In this document: piece after piece, positions 9,923 to 19,303 of the stretch
Layout: the number at the start of each line of letters is the position of its first letter
Position numbering within the stretch: position 1 is the stretch's first letter
DNA from: Myxococcus stipitatus
GTDB taxonomy: Bacteria > Myxococcota > Myxococcia > Myxococcales > Myxococcaceae
Direction: 5' to 3'
DNA: 64,000 bases
NCBI RefSeq assembly: GCF_038561935.1
Contig: NZ_CP102770.1
Coordinates: 3,410,001 to 3,474,000, forward strand
Program-made: the position numbers and the translations under genes
The notes under the pieces: model-generated
Seen by the model: the letters and a program-made list of their open reading frames with translations, nothing else
Told to the model about the DNA's origin: nothing
Databases searched by the model: none

Positions 9923-11347
9923 TCAGGACGGGGTGGGACCCGTCGCAGGGAGCGCGCTGTCAGACGCGGCGTCAGCCGATGGCGGTGTGGAGGAAGCTGA
10001 AGGGGCGAGCGGATGGGAGGGAATCGCATCCGGGAGCTCGTCCTGGACGCGCCGCGCGCGAGGGGACAGCAGGAAGAGGCCCACGGCGCACAGCACCGTG
10101 AGGCCCAGGAGAACGAAGAGCAGTGCGATGCCGCGGCCAGGGCCCGTGCCCAGGACGCGCCCCACGCTTCCCGCGAGGGCCCCGCCCGGCGCCATCCACG
10201 GCTCGAACATGCGGTCGGCCAGCGGACCCGCGAGCAGCGTGACAAGCAACACGCCCGTGTGCCCCGACGTCTTGCGCAGCGCGGCCACGCGCCCCTGGAG
10301 CTCCAGGGGGACCTTGGTCTGCCAGAGCACCTGCGCGTTCGCGGTGGTCATGGGCATGGAGAACAGGAACAACATCGCCGCGGTGGCGATCAACGGCACG
10401 CTGGGCGGGAGCGCGGCCAACAGCAGCATCAGCGCGGCGAGGACGGGGAAGCCCGCGACACCGCGGATGCGGCGCTTCGTGCCGCCCCACACGCTGGTGA
10501 CGATGCCGCCCCCCAACATGCCCAGGCCGGAGATGGAGGCAATCAGGCCCAGGTTCGCCATGTCGGTGAAGCCGAGCACCAGCGGGGTGATGAGCAGCAT
10601 CACCAGGATGAGGCTCGCGTTGGTGAACGTCGTGAAGGCCAGCAGGTACTTCAGCCCGGGACGCTCCCGCACGAAGCGCAGCGCCTCCATCAGGTCCCCC
10701 CTCATGGAGCGAGGCCCCGTCACGGGCGTCACCCGCGCGGGAGGCGACGGGAAGCGCACGGAGACCAGCACGCCCGCGGCGAACAGGAAGCTGCACATGT
10801 CGATGAAGAGCACGCCATGCAGCCCGATGACACCCACCAGCACGCCGGCCACCACGGGGGAGGAAATCTGGCTGATGGCGACGCCCAGCTCCGCCATGCC
10901 GCTGGCCCGCCCCAGGTGCTGCTTGGGGATGAGCAGCGGCGTCGTGGCCGTCCAGGCGGGCCAGCGGAACGCGTTGCAACAGCCCGACAGGAAGACGATG
11001 GGGTACAGGTACCAGGCCTGGAACGACAGCTGCCCCGCCTCCGACAGGATGAGCAGCACCCAGATGATGGCCGTGGTGGCGCCCGAGCCCACGTCGCTCC
11101 ACAACATGGCCTTCCTGCGGTCCCACCGGTCCACCAGCACACCCGCGAAGGGCGACAGCAGCGCCACGGGCAACGTCGCGCAGAACGACATCAGCACGAA
11201 GCGCGTGGTGGAGCCGGTGAGCTTGTAGACGTGCGCGCCCAGCGCGAACGACGTCAGCCCTGAACCGAACAGGGAGACGAACTGTCCCAACCACACGAGG
11301 GCGAAGGTGACAAACGGGCGCGACGGTGAGGCAGACGGGGCGGTCAT
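9923..11347 (-). CDS. MFS efflux transporter, NRPS-associated
   Basis: Major facilitator superfamily exporter of the MFS_3/EntS-like type, about 474 aa, expected in the inner membrane. The N-terminus (RPFVTFALVWLGQFVSLFGS) is the first transmembrane helix, followed by the loop motif DRWDRRKA typical of MFS loop 2-3 and repeated hydrophobic helices up to about residue 410; the C-terminal tail is Ala/Ser/Pro-rich and probably disordered. ATG at 11347 is preferred because it sits directly before the first helix; an in-frame GTG at 11410 would add 21 polar residues. It ends 43 nt before the NRPS start on the same strand, so the likely job is export of the NRPS product or self-resistance. This function is inferred from position only. 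Confidence 0.92.
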   Translation of the reverse strand: MTAPSASPSRPFVTFALVWLGQFVSLFGSGLTSFALGAHVYKLTGSTTRFVLMSFCATLPVALLSPFAGVLVDRWDRRKAMLWSDVGSGATTAIIWVLLILSEAGQLSFQAWYLYPIVFLSGCCNAFRWPAWTATTPLLIPKQHLGRASGMAELGVAISQISSPVVAGVLVGVIGLHGVLFIDMCSFLFAAGVLVSVRFPSPPARVTPVTGPRSMRGDLMEALRFVRERPGLKYLLAFTTFTNASLILVMLLITPLVLGFTDMANLGLIASISGLGMLGGGIVTSVWGGTKRRIRGVAGFPVLAALMLLLAALPPSVPLIATAAMLFLFSMPMTTANAQVLWQTKVPLELQGRVAALRKTSGHTGVLLVTLLAGPLADRMFEPWMAPGGALAGSVGRVLGTGPGRGIALLFVLLGLTVLCAVGLFLLSPRARRVQDELPDAIPSHPLAPSASSTPPSADAASDSALPATGPTPS

Positions 11348-11617
11348 TCGTCGAGACGAAGCGAGCTGGGGTGCCTGGCGAGCATTCCACTGGCCAGGGG
11401 TAGACGGCACGGTAAACGAGGTACAGCGGGATCAGCTTCACAGCCCCGACGCATTCTTGCAAACAGACTACCCAGACAGTCGCGCAGGTTCGTGCCGTCG
11501 CACGGACGGTGCGTGTGGCCCAGGGGAGGCGCCGGGGGAGGGGGCCCTTGTTGCTTCGAGCCGGGCGCGCCGCACCTTCTGGCTCAGCATTCCGTTCACC
11601 GCATCCAGGAGGCCGTC
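11348..11617. promoter_or_regulatory. Divergent intergenic region upstream of MFS-NRPS and the DUF2383 gene
   Basis: This gap must hold the promoters of the leftward MFS-NRPS unit and of the rightward DUF2383 gene. Around 11,460-11,480 the + strand has an AT-richer patch (CTTGCAAACAGACTACCCAGACAG). On the minus strand this patch gives two GTCTG words nine bases apart. I could not identify a convincing sigma-70 or sigma-54 promoter by eye. Confidence 0.4.
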
Positions 11618-12055
11618 ATGGCGCACACCGACAAGGATGTCGACACGCTCAATTCCTTCCTCCGAGGAGAGATTTCCGCCGTGGAGACCTACCGGCAGGC
11701 GATAGGGCACGTCTCCGACGACGTCCGGAGGCGCACGCTGGAGGAGTGCCGGCTGGACCATGAGCACCGGGTGGAGGTGCTGCGCGAGCGCATCCTGCAG
11801 ATGGAGGGCAAGCCCGCCGAGGGCTCCGGAGTCTGGGGCGCGTTCGCGAAGGTGGTGCAGGGCGGCGCGAACGCGCTGGGGGAGGGGGCGGCCATCAGCG
11901 CGCTGGAGGAGGGCGAGGACGTGGGCCTGCGCGAGTACGAGCGCGACGCGAACAAGGTCCATGGGGACCTGCGGCGCTTCGTGCGCATGGAGCTGCTGCC
12001 CGCGCAGAAGAGCACCCACAAGAAGCTCAGCCACCTGAAGCACACGCTCCACTGA
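11618..12055 (+). CDS. DUF2383 / PA2169-family four-helix-bundle protein
   Basis: A 145-aa protein with strong RBS (CCAGGAGG) 6 nt before ATG 11618. It begins with DKDVDTLNSFLRGEISAVETYRQAI, the ferritin-like first helix of the DUF2383 (PA2169) family. Further acidic and His-containing helices follow (EECRLDHEHRVEVLRERI; GEDVGLREYERDANKVHGDL). Family members are small four-helix-bundle proteins, often stress-associated, of unproved function. The carboxylate/His pattern would allow metal binding, but this is inference. It is monocistronic as far as can be seen: the next gene on the same strand starts 146 nt later with its own RBS. Confidence 0.85.
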   Translation: MAHTDKDVDTLNSFLRGEISAVETYRQAIGHVSDDVRRRTLEECRLDHEHRVEVLRERILQMEGKPAEGSGVWGAFAKVVQGGANALGEGAAISALEEGEDVGLREYERDANKVHGDLRRFVRMELLPAQKSTHKKLSHLKHTLH

Positions 12056-12200
12056 GGGGCCTCCGGAGGGTGGGCGCTGGGCCTGGGCCGCCTTTCGCGA
12101 CCCGGGCCCGTCGCACTGCGGGTATCTTCCGCGGGGGGCCTGGAGGTTGGGGTGTCGGCGTGCGATAACCGGAGATTCGCGGCGAAGCTGGAGGAGATGC

Positions 12201-13004
12201 ATGTGGCTGGATGACGGCTCTTCGGAACGCGACGGGGCCGCCGGCGGTGATGCCCGGCGTGAGGACTCGCGCCGCGTCGACGAGGCGCCTCCCGGTCCAG
12301 AGCAGCCGGTCCTGTCGCAGGCCCCCGCGCCGCTGACGGATGGCAGCCATGCGGGCGCGTTGAGCGCGAGCTGCGAGGCGCTGTTCCGCTCCACCGAGCA
12401 GGCCCTGCCGTGGGCCTGGAAGCTGCTCCAGCTGGGCAAGGGGCCCGGGGTGTTGCCGGCCGAGGCCCGCGGCGCCGCGCTGGAGTTCCTGGACCGGATT
12501 CCGCCCCACGTCCGCCGAGGCGTCAGCGAGCTGCTGGCCTACAGCAACCTGTGGCAGGCCGTCTGTACCCGCCTGGGGCGTCCGGTGGCCCGCTCCACCG
12601 AGGAGCTGCTGCGCGAGCTGAACGGGGACCTGCAGTTGCTCCTGCGGGGCGCGCAGGCGCGGCTGGGCACCACGGCCGCGCTGGAGCAGGGCCTGCTCTT
12701 GCACCTGGGCCGGCTGCGGGAGGCGCGCGGCAAGGAGCCCACCGCGGGGCTGGAGCTGCGGGCCACGCTGGATGCCTTCACGCACTCGGTGACGCAGGTG
12801 ATGTCGGCCGCGAGCGCGTACCGCCGGGCCTGGGAGGCCGCGGAGGCGGAGCTGTCCGAGTCCTCCGAGTGGCTGGGCGCCGGAGACCCCGGCTTCTGCA
12901 CGTGGCTGGCCGAGCACCTCTCCGCGTCGGTGCCCGCCTGGCGCGAGGCGCACACGGCCAGCCGGTTGCTGCAGGAGCTGGGCGCGCTGTCGGGTCCTCC
13001 GTAG
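12201..13004 (+). CDS. Hypothetical protein, helical, 267 aa
   Basis: Not recognised. ATG 12201 is chosen because GAGGAG lies 6 nt upstream; the frame is open earlier but the upstream codons look non-coding. The first ~55 residues are acidic and low-complexity (Asp/Arg/Pro-rich). The rest is rich in Leu/Ala/Glu and should be all-helical, with many LLxxL-like heptads and no signal peptide or membrane segment. It ends converging on the Cys-rich minus-strand gene at 13014, only 9 nt away. It is probably cytoplasmic. No catalytic motif is visible. Confidence 0.7.
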   Translation: MWLDDGSSERDGAAGGDARREDSRRVDEAPPGPEQPVLSQAPAPLTDGSHAGALSASCEALFRSTEQALPWAWKLLQLGKGPGVLPAEARGAALEFLDRIPPHVRRGVSELLAYSNLWQAVCTRLGRPVARSTEELLRELNGDLQLLLRGAQARLGTTAALEQGLLLHLGRLREARGKEPTAGLELRATLDAFTHSVTQVMSAASAYRRAWEAAEAELSESSEWLGAGDPGFCTWLAEHLSASVPAWREAHTASRLLQELGALSGPP

Positions 13005-13013
13005 GCGGCCTGC

Positions 13014-14111
13014 TCAGGCCTCCACGAGGATGCGGTGGCGGTAGAGCTCCAGGAGGATGTCCTCGGAGAGGTCCGCCTGCTTGTGCTCGCGCAGGTGCTC
13101 GCGCACGGCCTCCACGGGCTGCCGGCCGGTGAACTCCACGAGCAGCCCGTAGGCCTCACCAGGGAGGGCGATGGCGTCGAAGTCGCTGTACGCGCCCAGG
13201 GCGACGCTGCCGTCGGGCAGCCACTGCACGGTGGCGTCGGGGTTGAACCTGAGCGTGCGCGGCAGGCGCGGTGAGGTGGCGGTGGCGAACAGCGTCTCCA
13301 CCGTCTTCAGCTCGACGTGGCCGTCGAACCCCAGGAGCCTGTCGAGGTCATCCGCGGTGAGGGCACGCACGCGACGGTAGCATTCCCGGTAGTACTCGAG
13401 CTCGCGGCCCGCGTGCTCCTTCCAGAGCTCGGCGTAGGCGCGCGCGGGCGGGGGCGCGTCGTCCAGGTCCTCGACGGCCAGGGGCGTGGACTCACCCCGG
13501 TCGGCGCGGTCCTTTCCGGAGAGGACGTAGTCGGGGAGCAGCTGGAGCGAGGCCCAGCGCGAGAGCTGGATTTCAGTGAGCGTCAGGTACGTCTTGAGGG
13601 ACATCCAGAACTTGCGGCCGTCGTTGCCCGCCACGTACTTGCAGAAGAACGTGGAGCAGACCGCCTCGCGGTAGGGCCAGATGGTGCAGCCGCCGCTGCT
13701 CTCCCCGTAGTAGGGGCAGCGCAGGGACGCGGCGCGGCCGAAGAACTGGTGCCCGTTCTTGTAGAGGAAGCTGAACTTCGCGGGGGGCTTCACCCACTGC
13801 GGCGTGACGCCGATGCGGCTGGCGATGCGCGCTTCCATGCGGCGGCGGCCCTCGGCCAGCTCCGGGCGGTCATCCGACAGCAGCGCGCCGACGAGGTAGT
13901 TGGGCAGGCGCGGGAAGTACGTGCAGCACTTGGTGTCGGGGCGGAAGAAGCGGCTGACGCCGTCGACGGCCTCCACGGCGCCCTGCGCGGTGTCCTTGCA
14001 CATGGCGCAGTTCGAGCAGGTGGCCTTGGTCTCCTCCGGGACGTCCTGGCGGAAGAAGCCGGGGAGCAGCTCGCGGTAGAGCTCGGGGAGGCTGTCGAGG
14101 AGGCGGGACAT
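13014..14111 (-). CDS. Cysteine-cluster protein (YkgJ-like CxxxCxxC, possible metal binding)
   Basis: A 365-aa protein. The first third holds a cysteine array: CSNCAMCKD near residue 32, then KCCTYFPRLPN near residue 61, then CPYYG, GGCTIWPYREAVCSTFFCKY between about residues 130 and 160. The CxxCxxC...CC spacing recalls the YkgJ/UPF0153 group of putative Zn- or Fe-binding proteins, but the similarity is judged by eye. The C-terminal ~100 residues look like a separate alpha/beta region. ATG 14111 follows the DUF2378 stop by 19 nt, so the two form an operon. The role is unknown; a redox or metal-cluster function is plausible. Confidence 0.8.
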   Translation of the reverse strand: MSRLLDSLPELYRELLPGFFRQDVPEETKATCSNCAMCKDTAQGAVEAVDGVSRFFRPDTKCCTYFPRLPNYLVGALLSDDRPELAEGRRRMEARIASRIGVTPQWVKPPAKFSFLYKNGHQFFGRAASLRCPYYGESSGGCTIWPYREAVCSTFFCKYVAGNDGRKFWMSLKTYLTLTEIQLSRWASLQLLPDYVLSGKDRADRGESTPLAVEDLDDAPPPARAYAELWKEHAGRELEYYRECYRRVRALTADDLDRLLGFDGHVELKTVETLFATATSPRLPRTLRFNPDATVQWLPDGSVALGAYSDFDAIALPGEAYGLLVEFTGRQPVEAVREHLREHKQADLSEDILLELYRHRILVEA

Positions 14112-14130
14112 GGGGGCTCTCGAGGTGCGC

Positions 14131-14691
14131 TCAGCGCGCGGAAGGGTCGTACCACTCGAGCCGATAGGTACAGGACTCCGCGTCGTGTCGGGTGCGGGAA
14201 ATGGTGAGGCCGCGCACGCCGATGCGGTGCAGTCCCTCCTCCAGCACGCCCTCGACGAAGCCCTCGGTGGCCGCGGGCTCGTTGAACCAGAGCTCCGCGG
14301 TGTTGGGGGAGACCACGTTGACGCGGGTTTCCGTGAAGTTGTTGCCGCTGCGGAAGTTGTGCGTCATCCGGCCCAGCGAGCGCATGGGGCCCAGCACCCG
14401 CGCCAGCGTGAGGACCGCCGCGCCCATCACCGTCTGGGCGTACCCTTCAATCATCCGCCGGGCGAGCAGCCGGCGCGCCTCCTCCAGCGGCTTGTCCGGA
14501 TGCAGGGCTCGGCCCACGGTGTCCAGACAGCGCACCCAGACGGCGTGGGGATAGGCGGCCTGGAGGGGGCCGTCCAGGTCCATGCCCAGCTCGCGCAGCT
14601 CGTTGCGCAGCTCGTAGGACAGGTCCTTGTCGAGCGTCTTCAGGTAGAGGCTGTCCACCGTGTTGCCGAAGATGACGCGCTCCTGGCTCAT
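14131..14691 (-). CDS. DUF2378 (TIGR02265) family protein
   Basis: A 186-aa member of the DUF2378/TIGR02265 family, a paralogous family described as restricted to Myxococcales, with several copies per genome. Diagnostic parts are VIFGNTVDSLYLKTL at the N-terminus, then an Ala/Arg-rich middle with YPHAVWVRCLD and RRLLARRMIEGYAQT, and a C-terminal beta-rich stretch (TRVNVVSPNTAELWFNEP). This fold is reminiscent of the haem/NO-binding-associated V4R-like architecture, but no haem ligand is evident. ATG 14691 is preferred over an upstream in-frame start because GGGAG precedes it. It is first in an operon with the Cys-cluster gene. Confidence 0.9.
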   Translation of the reverse strand: MSQERVIFGNTVDSLYLKTLDKDLSYELRNELRELGMDLDGPLQAAYPHAVWVRCLDTVGRALHPDKPLEEARRLLARRMIEGYAQTVMGAAVLTLARVLGPMRSLGRMTHNFRSGNNFTETRVNVVSPNTAELWFNEPAATEGFVEGVLEEGLHRIGVRGLTISRTRHDAESCTYRLEWYDPSAR

Positions 14692-14824
14692 GAGCTCCCT
14701 GCCCCCTGATGTGGCCGGACCACCCACCTTCCGGCCGCGCGCATTCTCCCGAAGCCGACCGTCGGAGGCCAGTGCTCTCGACAGACCCTCCAGGGAGGGT
14801 GGGAGGGTCCCGCATGCCTCGCTC

Positions 14825-15985
14825 TCAGCGCGTCGGTAGCGCCTCCCTCCGCGTCGCTGGCAAGACCCTCATGAAGACCGCCACCAGGGCACAGACGGCC
14901 AATGCCAGCTCGAGCCGCTGCCCGTAGCCCGCGAGCACCAGCCCCGCGCCGAGGAGGTTGTAATAGACGAGGCTCAGGATGGCGCCCGCCGTCCCGAAGC
15001 GGTCCGCATAGGCACGCAGGGCGATGGCCAGCACATTGGGAATCGCGACGGCATAGGCAGACGAGACCAGTGTCACGCCGGCCAGGAATGCAAGGCCTTG
15101 CGGCCGCAGGGCGACGAGCAGGATGACGAGTGTTGTCCCCGCCACCAGGAGGAGGACTCCCAGCGATATCAAGGCCTCGGCCTTCCAGCCGCGACGCAGC
15201 AGGGCCCGGTTCATCAGTGCCCCCGCCAGGGCTCCGGCGGCGAGCAGGAAGCCGCTCTGCCCGAAGGAGAGCCACGGGTTCTCCAGCACCTCGAAGCGGA
15301 AGGGGCCCAGCTGGTACCAGGAGAAGATCGCCGCGTTGAAGGCGGCGATGAGCAGGGCGCTGCGCCAGATGGACGCGTCTTGGAGCATGGCGCGGAAGGT
15401 GGACCAGAACGGGGCGACAGACACCGCCTTGGGCCGCGTCTCGGGCCAGCGCCACAGGCTCGAGCCGAGGAGGAGCACCGCGAGCAGTCCGAGCGCCGCG
15501 AAGACGCCGCTGAGCCCGGCCCTGGCCGCGAGCACCTGACCCGAGAACAGGCCCACCGCCGGGCTGACGGCCAGGGCCAGGCCGAGCACGGCGAAGACCC
15601 GGCCGAGCTCCGGCCCCGCGTGACTGTCACGCAGCGCCGTCTGCGTCACGATGGAGCCCACCGCGGCCCCGAAGGCGGAGATGAGTCGCGCGGCCAGCAC
15701 CTGCGGGAAATCACCGGCGACCATCGCCCAGGCCGCCCCCGCCGCGTAGAGCGCCAGACCCGCGAGCAGCACGGGACGCCGGCCCCACACATCCGCGAGC
15801 CGGCCCCACGCCACCACGCCGAACGCGAAGGCCGCGAACCAGAGTGACAGCGTCTGTCCCGCCTCCGCGGGGGTGACGCCATAGTGGATGGCGATGAGCG
15901 GCAGCGCCGGGCTGTAGAGGGTTTCAACGAATTGCGGAAAGCTCAGCAGCAGCAGGGCGAGCAGGAGCGGCGGACGGCGAGACAT
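14825..15985 (-). CDS. MFS drug-resistance transporter (Bcr/CflA or NimT-like)
   Basis: A 386-aa, twelve-helix MFS transporter. The first helix is LLLALLLLSFPQFVETLYSP, and loop 2-3 carries GRLADVWGRRPVLL, the DHA-type signature. The second half follows the usual six-helix repeat. It is divergent from an AraC-type regulator 92 bp away. This is the arrangement of E. coli nimT-nimR, in which the regulator controls an exporter of 2-nitroimidazole-type compounds. The family is clear. The substrate is unknown, and the nim comparison is by architecture only. Confidence 0.9.
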   Translation of the reverse strand: MSRRPPLLLALLLLSFPQFVETLYSPALPLIAIHYGVTPAEAGQTLSLWFAAFAFGVVAWGRLADVWGRRPVLLAGLALYAAGAAWAMVAGDFPQVLAARLISAFGAAVGSIVTQTALRDSHAGPELGRVFAVLGLALAVSPAVGLFSGQVLAARAGLSGVFAALGLLAVLLLGSSLWRWPETRPKAVSVAPFWSTFRAMLQDASIWRSALLIAAFNAAIFSWYQLGPFRFEVLENPWLSFGQSGFLLAAGALAGALMNRALLRRGWKAEALISLGVLLLVAGTTLVILLVALRPQGLAFLAGVTLVSSAYAVAIPNVLAIALRAYADRFGTAGAILSLVYYNLLGAGLVLAGYGQRLELALAVCALVAVFMRVLPATRREALPTR

Positions 15986-16077
15986 GGCAACCTCAACGGC
16001 GAGTGGCCACCGGGTCTAGCCCTTCACGTCTCCGCGTATTACAAACGAAAAGACAATTTCCATCGGAAGTCGGACAA

Positions 16078-16845
16078 ATGCCCTGGCTGGCGCCAAGCGA
16101 CCCGTTTGACCCCGACCAGCAGGCGGAGCCGGTCAGCGGAATCGCCTCGCGGCTGGTGCGCCATGACTCGGGCTTGCACAGCCATCGACGCGGGCAGCTC
16201 CTCTTCGCCCATGCCGGCTCCATTCGCATCGCGCTGCCCGGGATGATGTCGATGCTGCCCCCGATTCGGGTGGCGTGGATTCCGCCGGCGACCCCGCATC
16301 GCGTGTTGATTCGCGGTGAGGTGGAGTACCGCTCCATCTATCTCGACACGTCGCGCATCGCGCCCCCGGCCGAGGGGCTGGCCATCCTGTCGATGACGCC
16401 GCTCCTGCGCGAGGTGTTCGAGCGCATCAGCCACGCGCCCCTCGAGACCGATTGGGAGAAGGGGGGCGCGGCGAACCTGCTGGCGGTCTGTCTGGACGAA
16501 CTGCGGACGGCCCACCGGGAGCCGATGCTCTTGCCGGTGCCGAGCGACGCCCGGCTCTCCCAGCTCAATCTCGATGAGCTTCCGCCCGAGCTCACCGGGC
16601 TCGCGGAGCAGGTGGGGGCCAGCCCGCGCACCATCACCCGCATCTTCCAGCGCGAGACAGGGATGAGCTACCAGGCCTGGAGGCAGAGCTGGCGGCTCTT
16701 GAGGGCGGTGGACCTGCTGGCCTCGGAGGAGAGCGTGACCGCGGTCGCCTCCGAGCTGGGCTTCGCCAGCGACAGCGCCTTCATCGCCTTCTTCCGGCAG
16801 ATGACGGGTGAAACACCGGGGCGCTACCTGCGCGGCAGGACTTGA
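16078..16845 (+). CDS. AraC-family transcriptional regulator (NimR-like)
   Basis: A 255-aa regulator. The N-terminal cupin-like sensor includes SRLVRHDSGLHSHRRGQLLF and RVAWIPPATPHRV, the typical opening of the NimR/YeaM group. The C-terminal ~95 residues form two helix-turn-helix units: ELTGLAEQVGASPRTITRIF and SVTAVASELGFASDSAFIAFFRQ, ending in the AraC signature TGETPGRYLR. ATG 16078 is taken because the cupin starts right after it; upstream in-frame codons lack an RBS. The likely target is the divergent MFS gene and its own promoter in 15,986-16,077. Confidence 0.92.
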   Translation: MPWLAPSDPFDPDQQAEPVSGIASRLVRHDSGLHSHRRGQLLFAHAGSIRIALPGMMSMLPPIRVAWIPPATPHRVLIRGEVEYRSIYLDTSRIAPPAEGLAILSMTPLLREVFERISHAPLETDWEKGGAANLLAVCLDELRTAHREPMLLPVPSDARLSQLNLDELPPELTGLAEQVGASPRTITRIFQRETGMSYQAWRQSWRLLRAVDLLASEESVTAVASELGFASDSAFIAFFRQMTGETPGRYLRGRT

Positions 16846-17179
16846 GTCCGGGCGGTCCTCATGTCACTCCCGAGGTCCGTGTCCCCTGGAGAAGCCCCGA
16901 GGCAAGGCGCCTGTCCCTTGCTCCTCTCGACGGACAGCGAGCAGGTCCTTCCTCTCGACTTCACGACCTTTGATGTCGTTATGAAATCTCAAGGGCTCGC
17001 CCCACGGAGCGAGCCGTGCCCTTGTCGAGCTGTGCGATGACTGGGTTCAGTGGCCCTTGGAAGCCAGCCTACGCTGTCCGGGTCCCAGGCGGTGTGACTC
17101 CAGGCGGCCACGAGGGGAGCGTCCAGGCAGGCTGGTGTTGTGATTCTTCCTCCCGCGCATGCGGCGAAGGAGTTGCGCC
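16846..17179. other. Gene-free gap
   Basis: I see no gene, RNA or clear repeat here. Short open frames lack codon bias and RBS. The right end supplies the AAGGAG of the kinase gene. A promoter for that gene should lie here but was not identified. Confidence 0.5.
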
Positions 17180-18289
17180 ATGCCGACCCGAAACCAGAAG
17201 TCGCACTCCGACCGTGCCAGTACCGATGAAGGCCTGCGCTTGGAGCGGGAGAAATCCGACAGTGAATACTCCACCGCTCAAACCGAGAGGGAAGAGGCGT
17301 CGGATGACGCCATCCAACGGGCCCGTGATGGGACGGATGCGTTCTTGCGAGCGACCCGTGAAGACGCGGACGCTCATCTGTCCCTTGGCAGGGACCCCAC
17401 ACAGGCGCATGCGCGCATGGCGAGAGACCGGCTCCAGGAGGACGCGGTGCTGCATGCCGAACGTGCGACGGCGGACCTCGAGCGACAAGACGAACGGGCC
17501 GCGCGCGCACGGGCCCTGGCTGCCCTCCTGAGCCTGGAGCGAGCGGAAACGGACGCACGGCTGCTCGTCGAGCGGACGCGCGCGGATGAGGGGCTCGCGA
17601 CGCGAGACCAGTTCATGGGGATGGTGAGCCACGACTTGCGCACGCTCCTGGGAGGCATTGCTCTGCAGGCGGCCTTGCTCAAGCGGGAGACCGTCGAAGA
17701 TGAGAGGGGCGCCAGGACGCGACAGGCCGCCGAGAGAATCCAGCGGTTCACGGTTCGGATGAGCCGCCTGATGGGCGACCTGGTGGATGTGGCCAGCCTC
17801 GAGGAGGGCCGCATCCGTATCACCCCCGCCTTGCAGGATGTCGCCGCGCTCGTGCGGGAGTCCGTCGAGACGTTCCAGCCACTGGCATCCTCCCAAGGGC
17901 TCTCGCTCGATGTGGAGCTGCGTGACGATGCGCTGAGGGCGAAGTTCGACCACGAGCGCATCTTGCAGGTGCTCGCCAACCTGTTGAGCAATGCCATCAA
18001 GTTCACTCCATCAGGCGGCAGGGTCTCTCTCCGAGTGGAGCGGGCGGGCCAGGATGTCCGTTTCTCCGTGACGGACACGGGGCCCGGAATCCCAAGTCAT
18101 CAACAGGAGGCTGTCTTCGAGCGTCTCTGGCAGGCTCGCCGCGAAGACCGGAGGGGGTTGGGGCTCGGCCTCTACATCTCCAAGGGCATCGTCGAGGCTC
18201 ACGGCGGGCGGCTGTGGGTCGAAAGCCAGCCAGGTGTGGGCAGCACGTTCGTGATGACGCTCCCAGGAGCAGCCGCTCCGGTGATGTAG
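17180..18289 (+). CDS. Soluble sensor histidine kinase
   Basis: A 369-aa cytoplasmic histidine kinase. Residues ~1-145 are a charged coiled coil with an Arg/Asp/Glu-rich periodicity and no PAS, GAF or membrane segment. HisKA follows with H-box MVSHDLRTLLGG. The HATPase_c domain has the N-box (NLLSNAIKFTPSGG), G1 (VTDTGPGIP), F-box (VFERLWQ) and G2 (GLGLGLYISKGIVEAHGG). ATG 17180 follows AAGGAG. No response regulator is adjacent, so it is an orphan kinase; many myxobacterial kinases are. The signal may come through the coiled coil from a protein partner (inference). Confidence 0.93.
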   Translation: MPTRNQKSHSDRASTDEGLRLEREKSDSEYSTAQTEREEASDDAIQRARDGTDAFLRATREDADAHLSLGRDPTQAHARMARDRLQEDAVLHAERATADLERQDERAARARALAALLSLERAETDARLLVERTRADEGLATRDQFMGMVSHDLRTLLGGIALQAALLKRETVEDERGARTRQAAERIQRFTVRMSRLMGDLVDVASLEEGRIRITPALQDVAALVRESVETFQPLASSQGLSLDVELRDDALRAKFDHERILQVLANLLSNAIKFTPSGGRVSLRVERAGQDVRFSVTDTGPGIPSHQQEAVFERLWQARREDRRGLGLGLYISKGIVEAHGGRLWVESQPGVGSTFVMTLPGAAAPVM

Positions 18290-18344
18290 AGCGGCAGGGG
18301 ATTCGCGCAGACGCAGCTCGCGAGGAGCACGGGGACTCGGAGGT

Positions 18345-18620
18345 TCATCGCGCCGTGTATCCGCCGTCGACGGGAAGCGCCACGCCGACGATGAAGCTCG
18401 CGCCAGGGCTGCACAGCCAGAGCACGGAAGCGGCAATCTCCTCGGACTCGCCGAGGCGCCCGATGGGCTGGTTCTCGAGGGCGACCGAGAGCTCGAGGTC
18501 ACCCTTGGCGATCATGTCCGTGACCATGGGAGTCGCGATGGTTCCCGGGCAGATGGCATGGATGCGGGTGCCCCGAGGCGCGTACTCCAGCTGGTGCATC
18601 TGCTTGAGCTCGTGCTTCAT
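18345..18620 (-). pseudogene. C-terminal fragment of an SDR oxidoreductase
   Basis: About 91 residues match the last third of a classical short-chain dehydrogenase: EYAPRGTRIHAICPGTIATPM, GRLGESEEIAASVLWLCSPGASF and the terminal VDGGYTAR. The Rossmann GxxxGxG motif and the catalytic Ser and Tyr are absent, so it cannot be active alone. An ATG happens to sit just before the homologous part. It lies beside a LysR remnant on the same strand, suggesting decay of a regulator-SDR locus through deletion. Confidence 0.8.
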
Positions 18621-18835
18621 GCAGGCCCTGCCCCCTCGCAGGTGACACCGAGCGCGGTATGGCCGGCTCTGTTCTTCTCAGCCCGCTGGTGGGGTGGGTT
18701 GAAGGCTCAGAGGAAGTATTCGGCGGACCCCATCGTTCAACCAGACGTCCCGCGCTGCATGGCTTGGTAAGCCCCTCTGGACAATGGTGGGCCTCGGCGG
18801 TGGAGCCCCGGAGCGGCGCCGGGCGCCGCCTCAGG

Positions 18836-19150
18836 ACGCACGCTGTTTCGAGGGCCCCAGCGGCTTTCGGGGCAGCCTCGCGAACCGTCTCGACGAAGAG
18901 CGGAAGGGGCGCGGAACTCCGGGCGCGGCTGGGCTCGTAGAGGAAGAAGCCAGGCACGGCCGTGGCGTAGGCCTCGAGCACGCGCCGCAGGCGTTCCTGG
19001 CGGAGTTGCTCTCGCACCAGGGGCTCCATCGCATACGCGAGGCCCAGGCCCTGCTCGGCCAACGAGGCGCAGAGCTGACCGTCATTGACGACCGGGCCCC
19101 TCGGACGGGGACTCTCCAGGCCGTCCTCTCCTCGGAGCTCGCGGCGGCGC
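18836..19150 (-). pseudogene. C-terminal fragment of a LysR-type regulator
   Basis: In the frame containing 19071-19101, the minus strand reads GPVVNDGQLCASLAEQGLGL, then AYAMEPLVREQLRQERLRRV and PGFFLYEPSRA, the hallmark end of a LysR substrate-binding domain. No helix-turn-helix domain or plausible start precedes it, and the homology stops before the frame's stop. The fragment sits upstream of the SDR remnant. LysR-SDR neighbours are common, so both are probably relics of one deleted locus. Confidence 0.65.
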
Positions 19151-19303
19151 TCGCACGGGTCGAGGCGTATGTCGACGTGGGGACGTGCGATGGGGCTCGC
19201 TGGACGGCTGCGGGCGTTGCGGGGCGACCCCTGGGGCCCTCGTCCGCCATCAGGTTGCTTCCGTATTTCCGCATCATGTTCGCGAGGTGCTACACCCAGG
19301 GGC

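Noticed and set aside
10013..11263. Long + strand frame opposite the MFS transporter
   Set aside because: Gln/His/Arg/Gly-rich shadow of the MFS gene.
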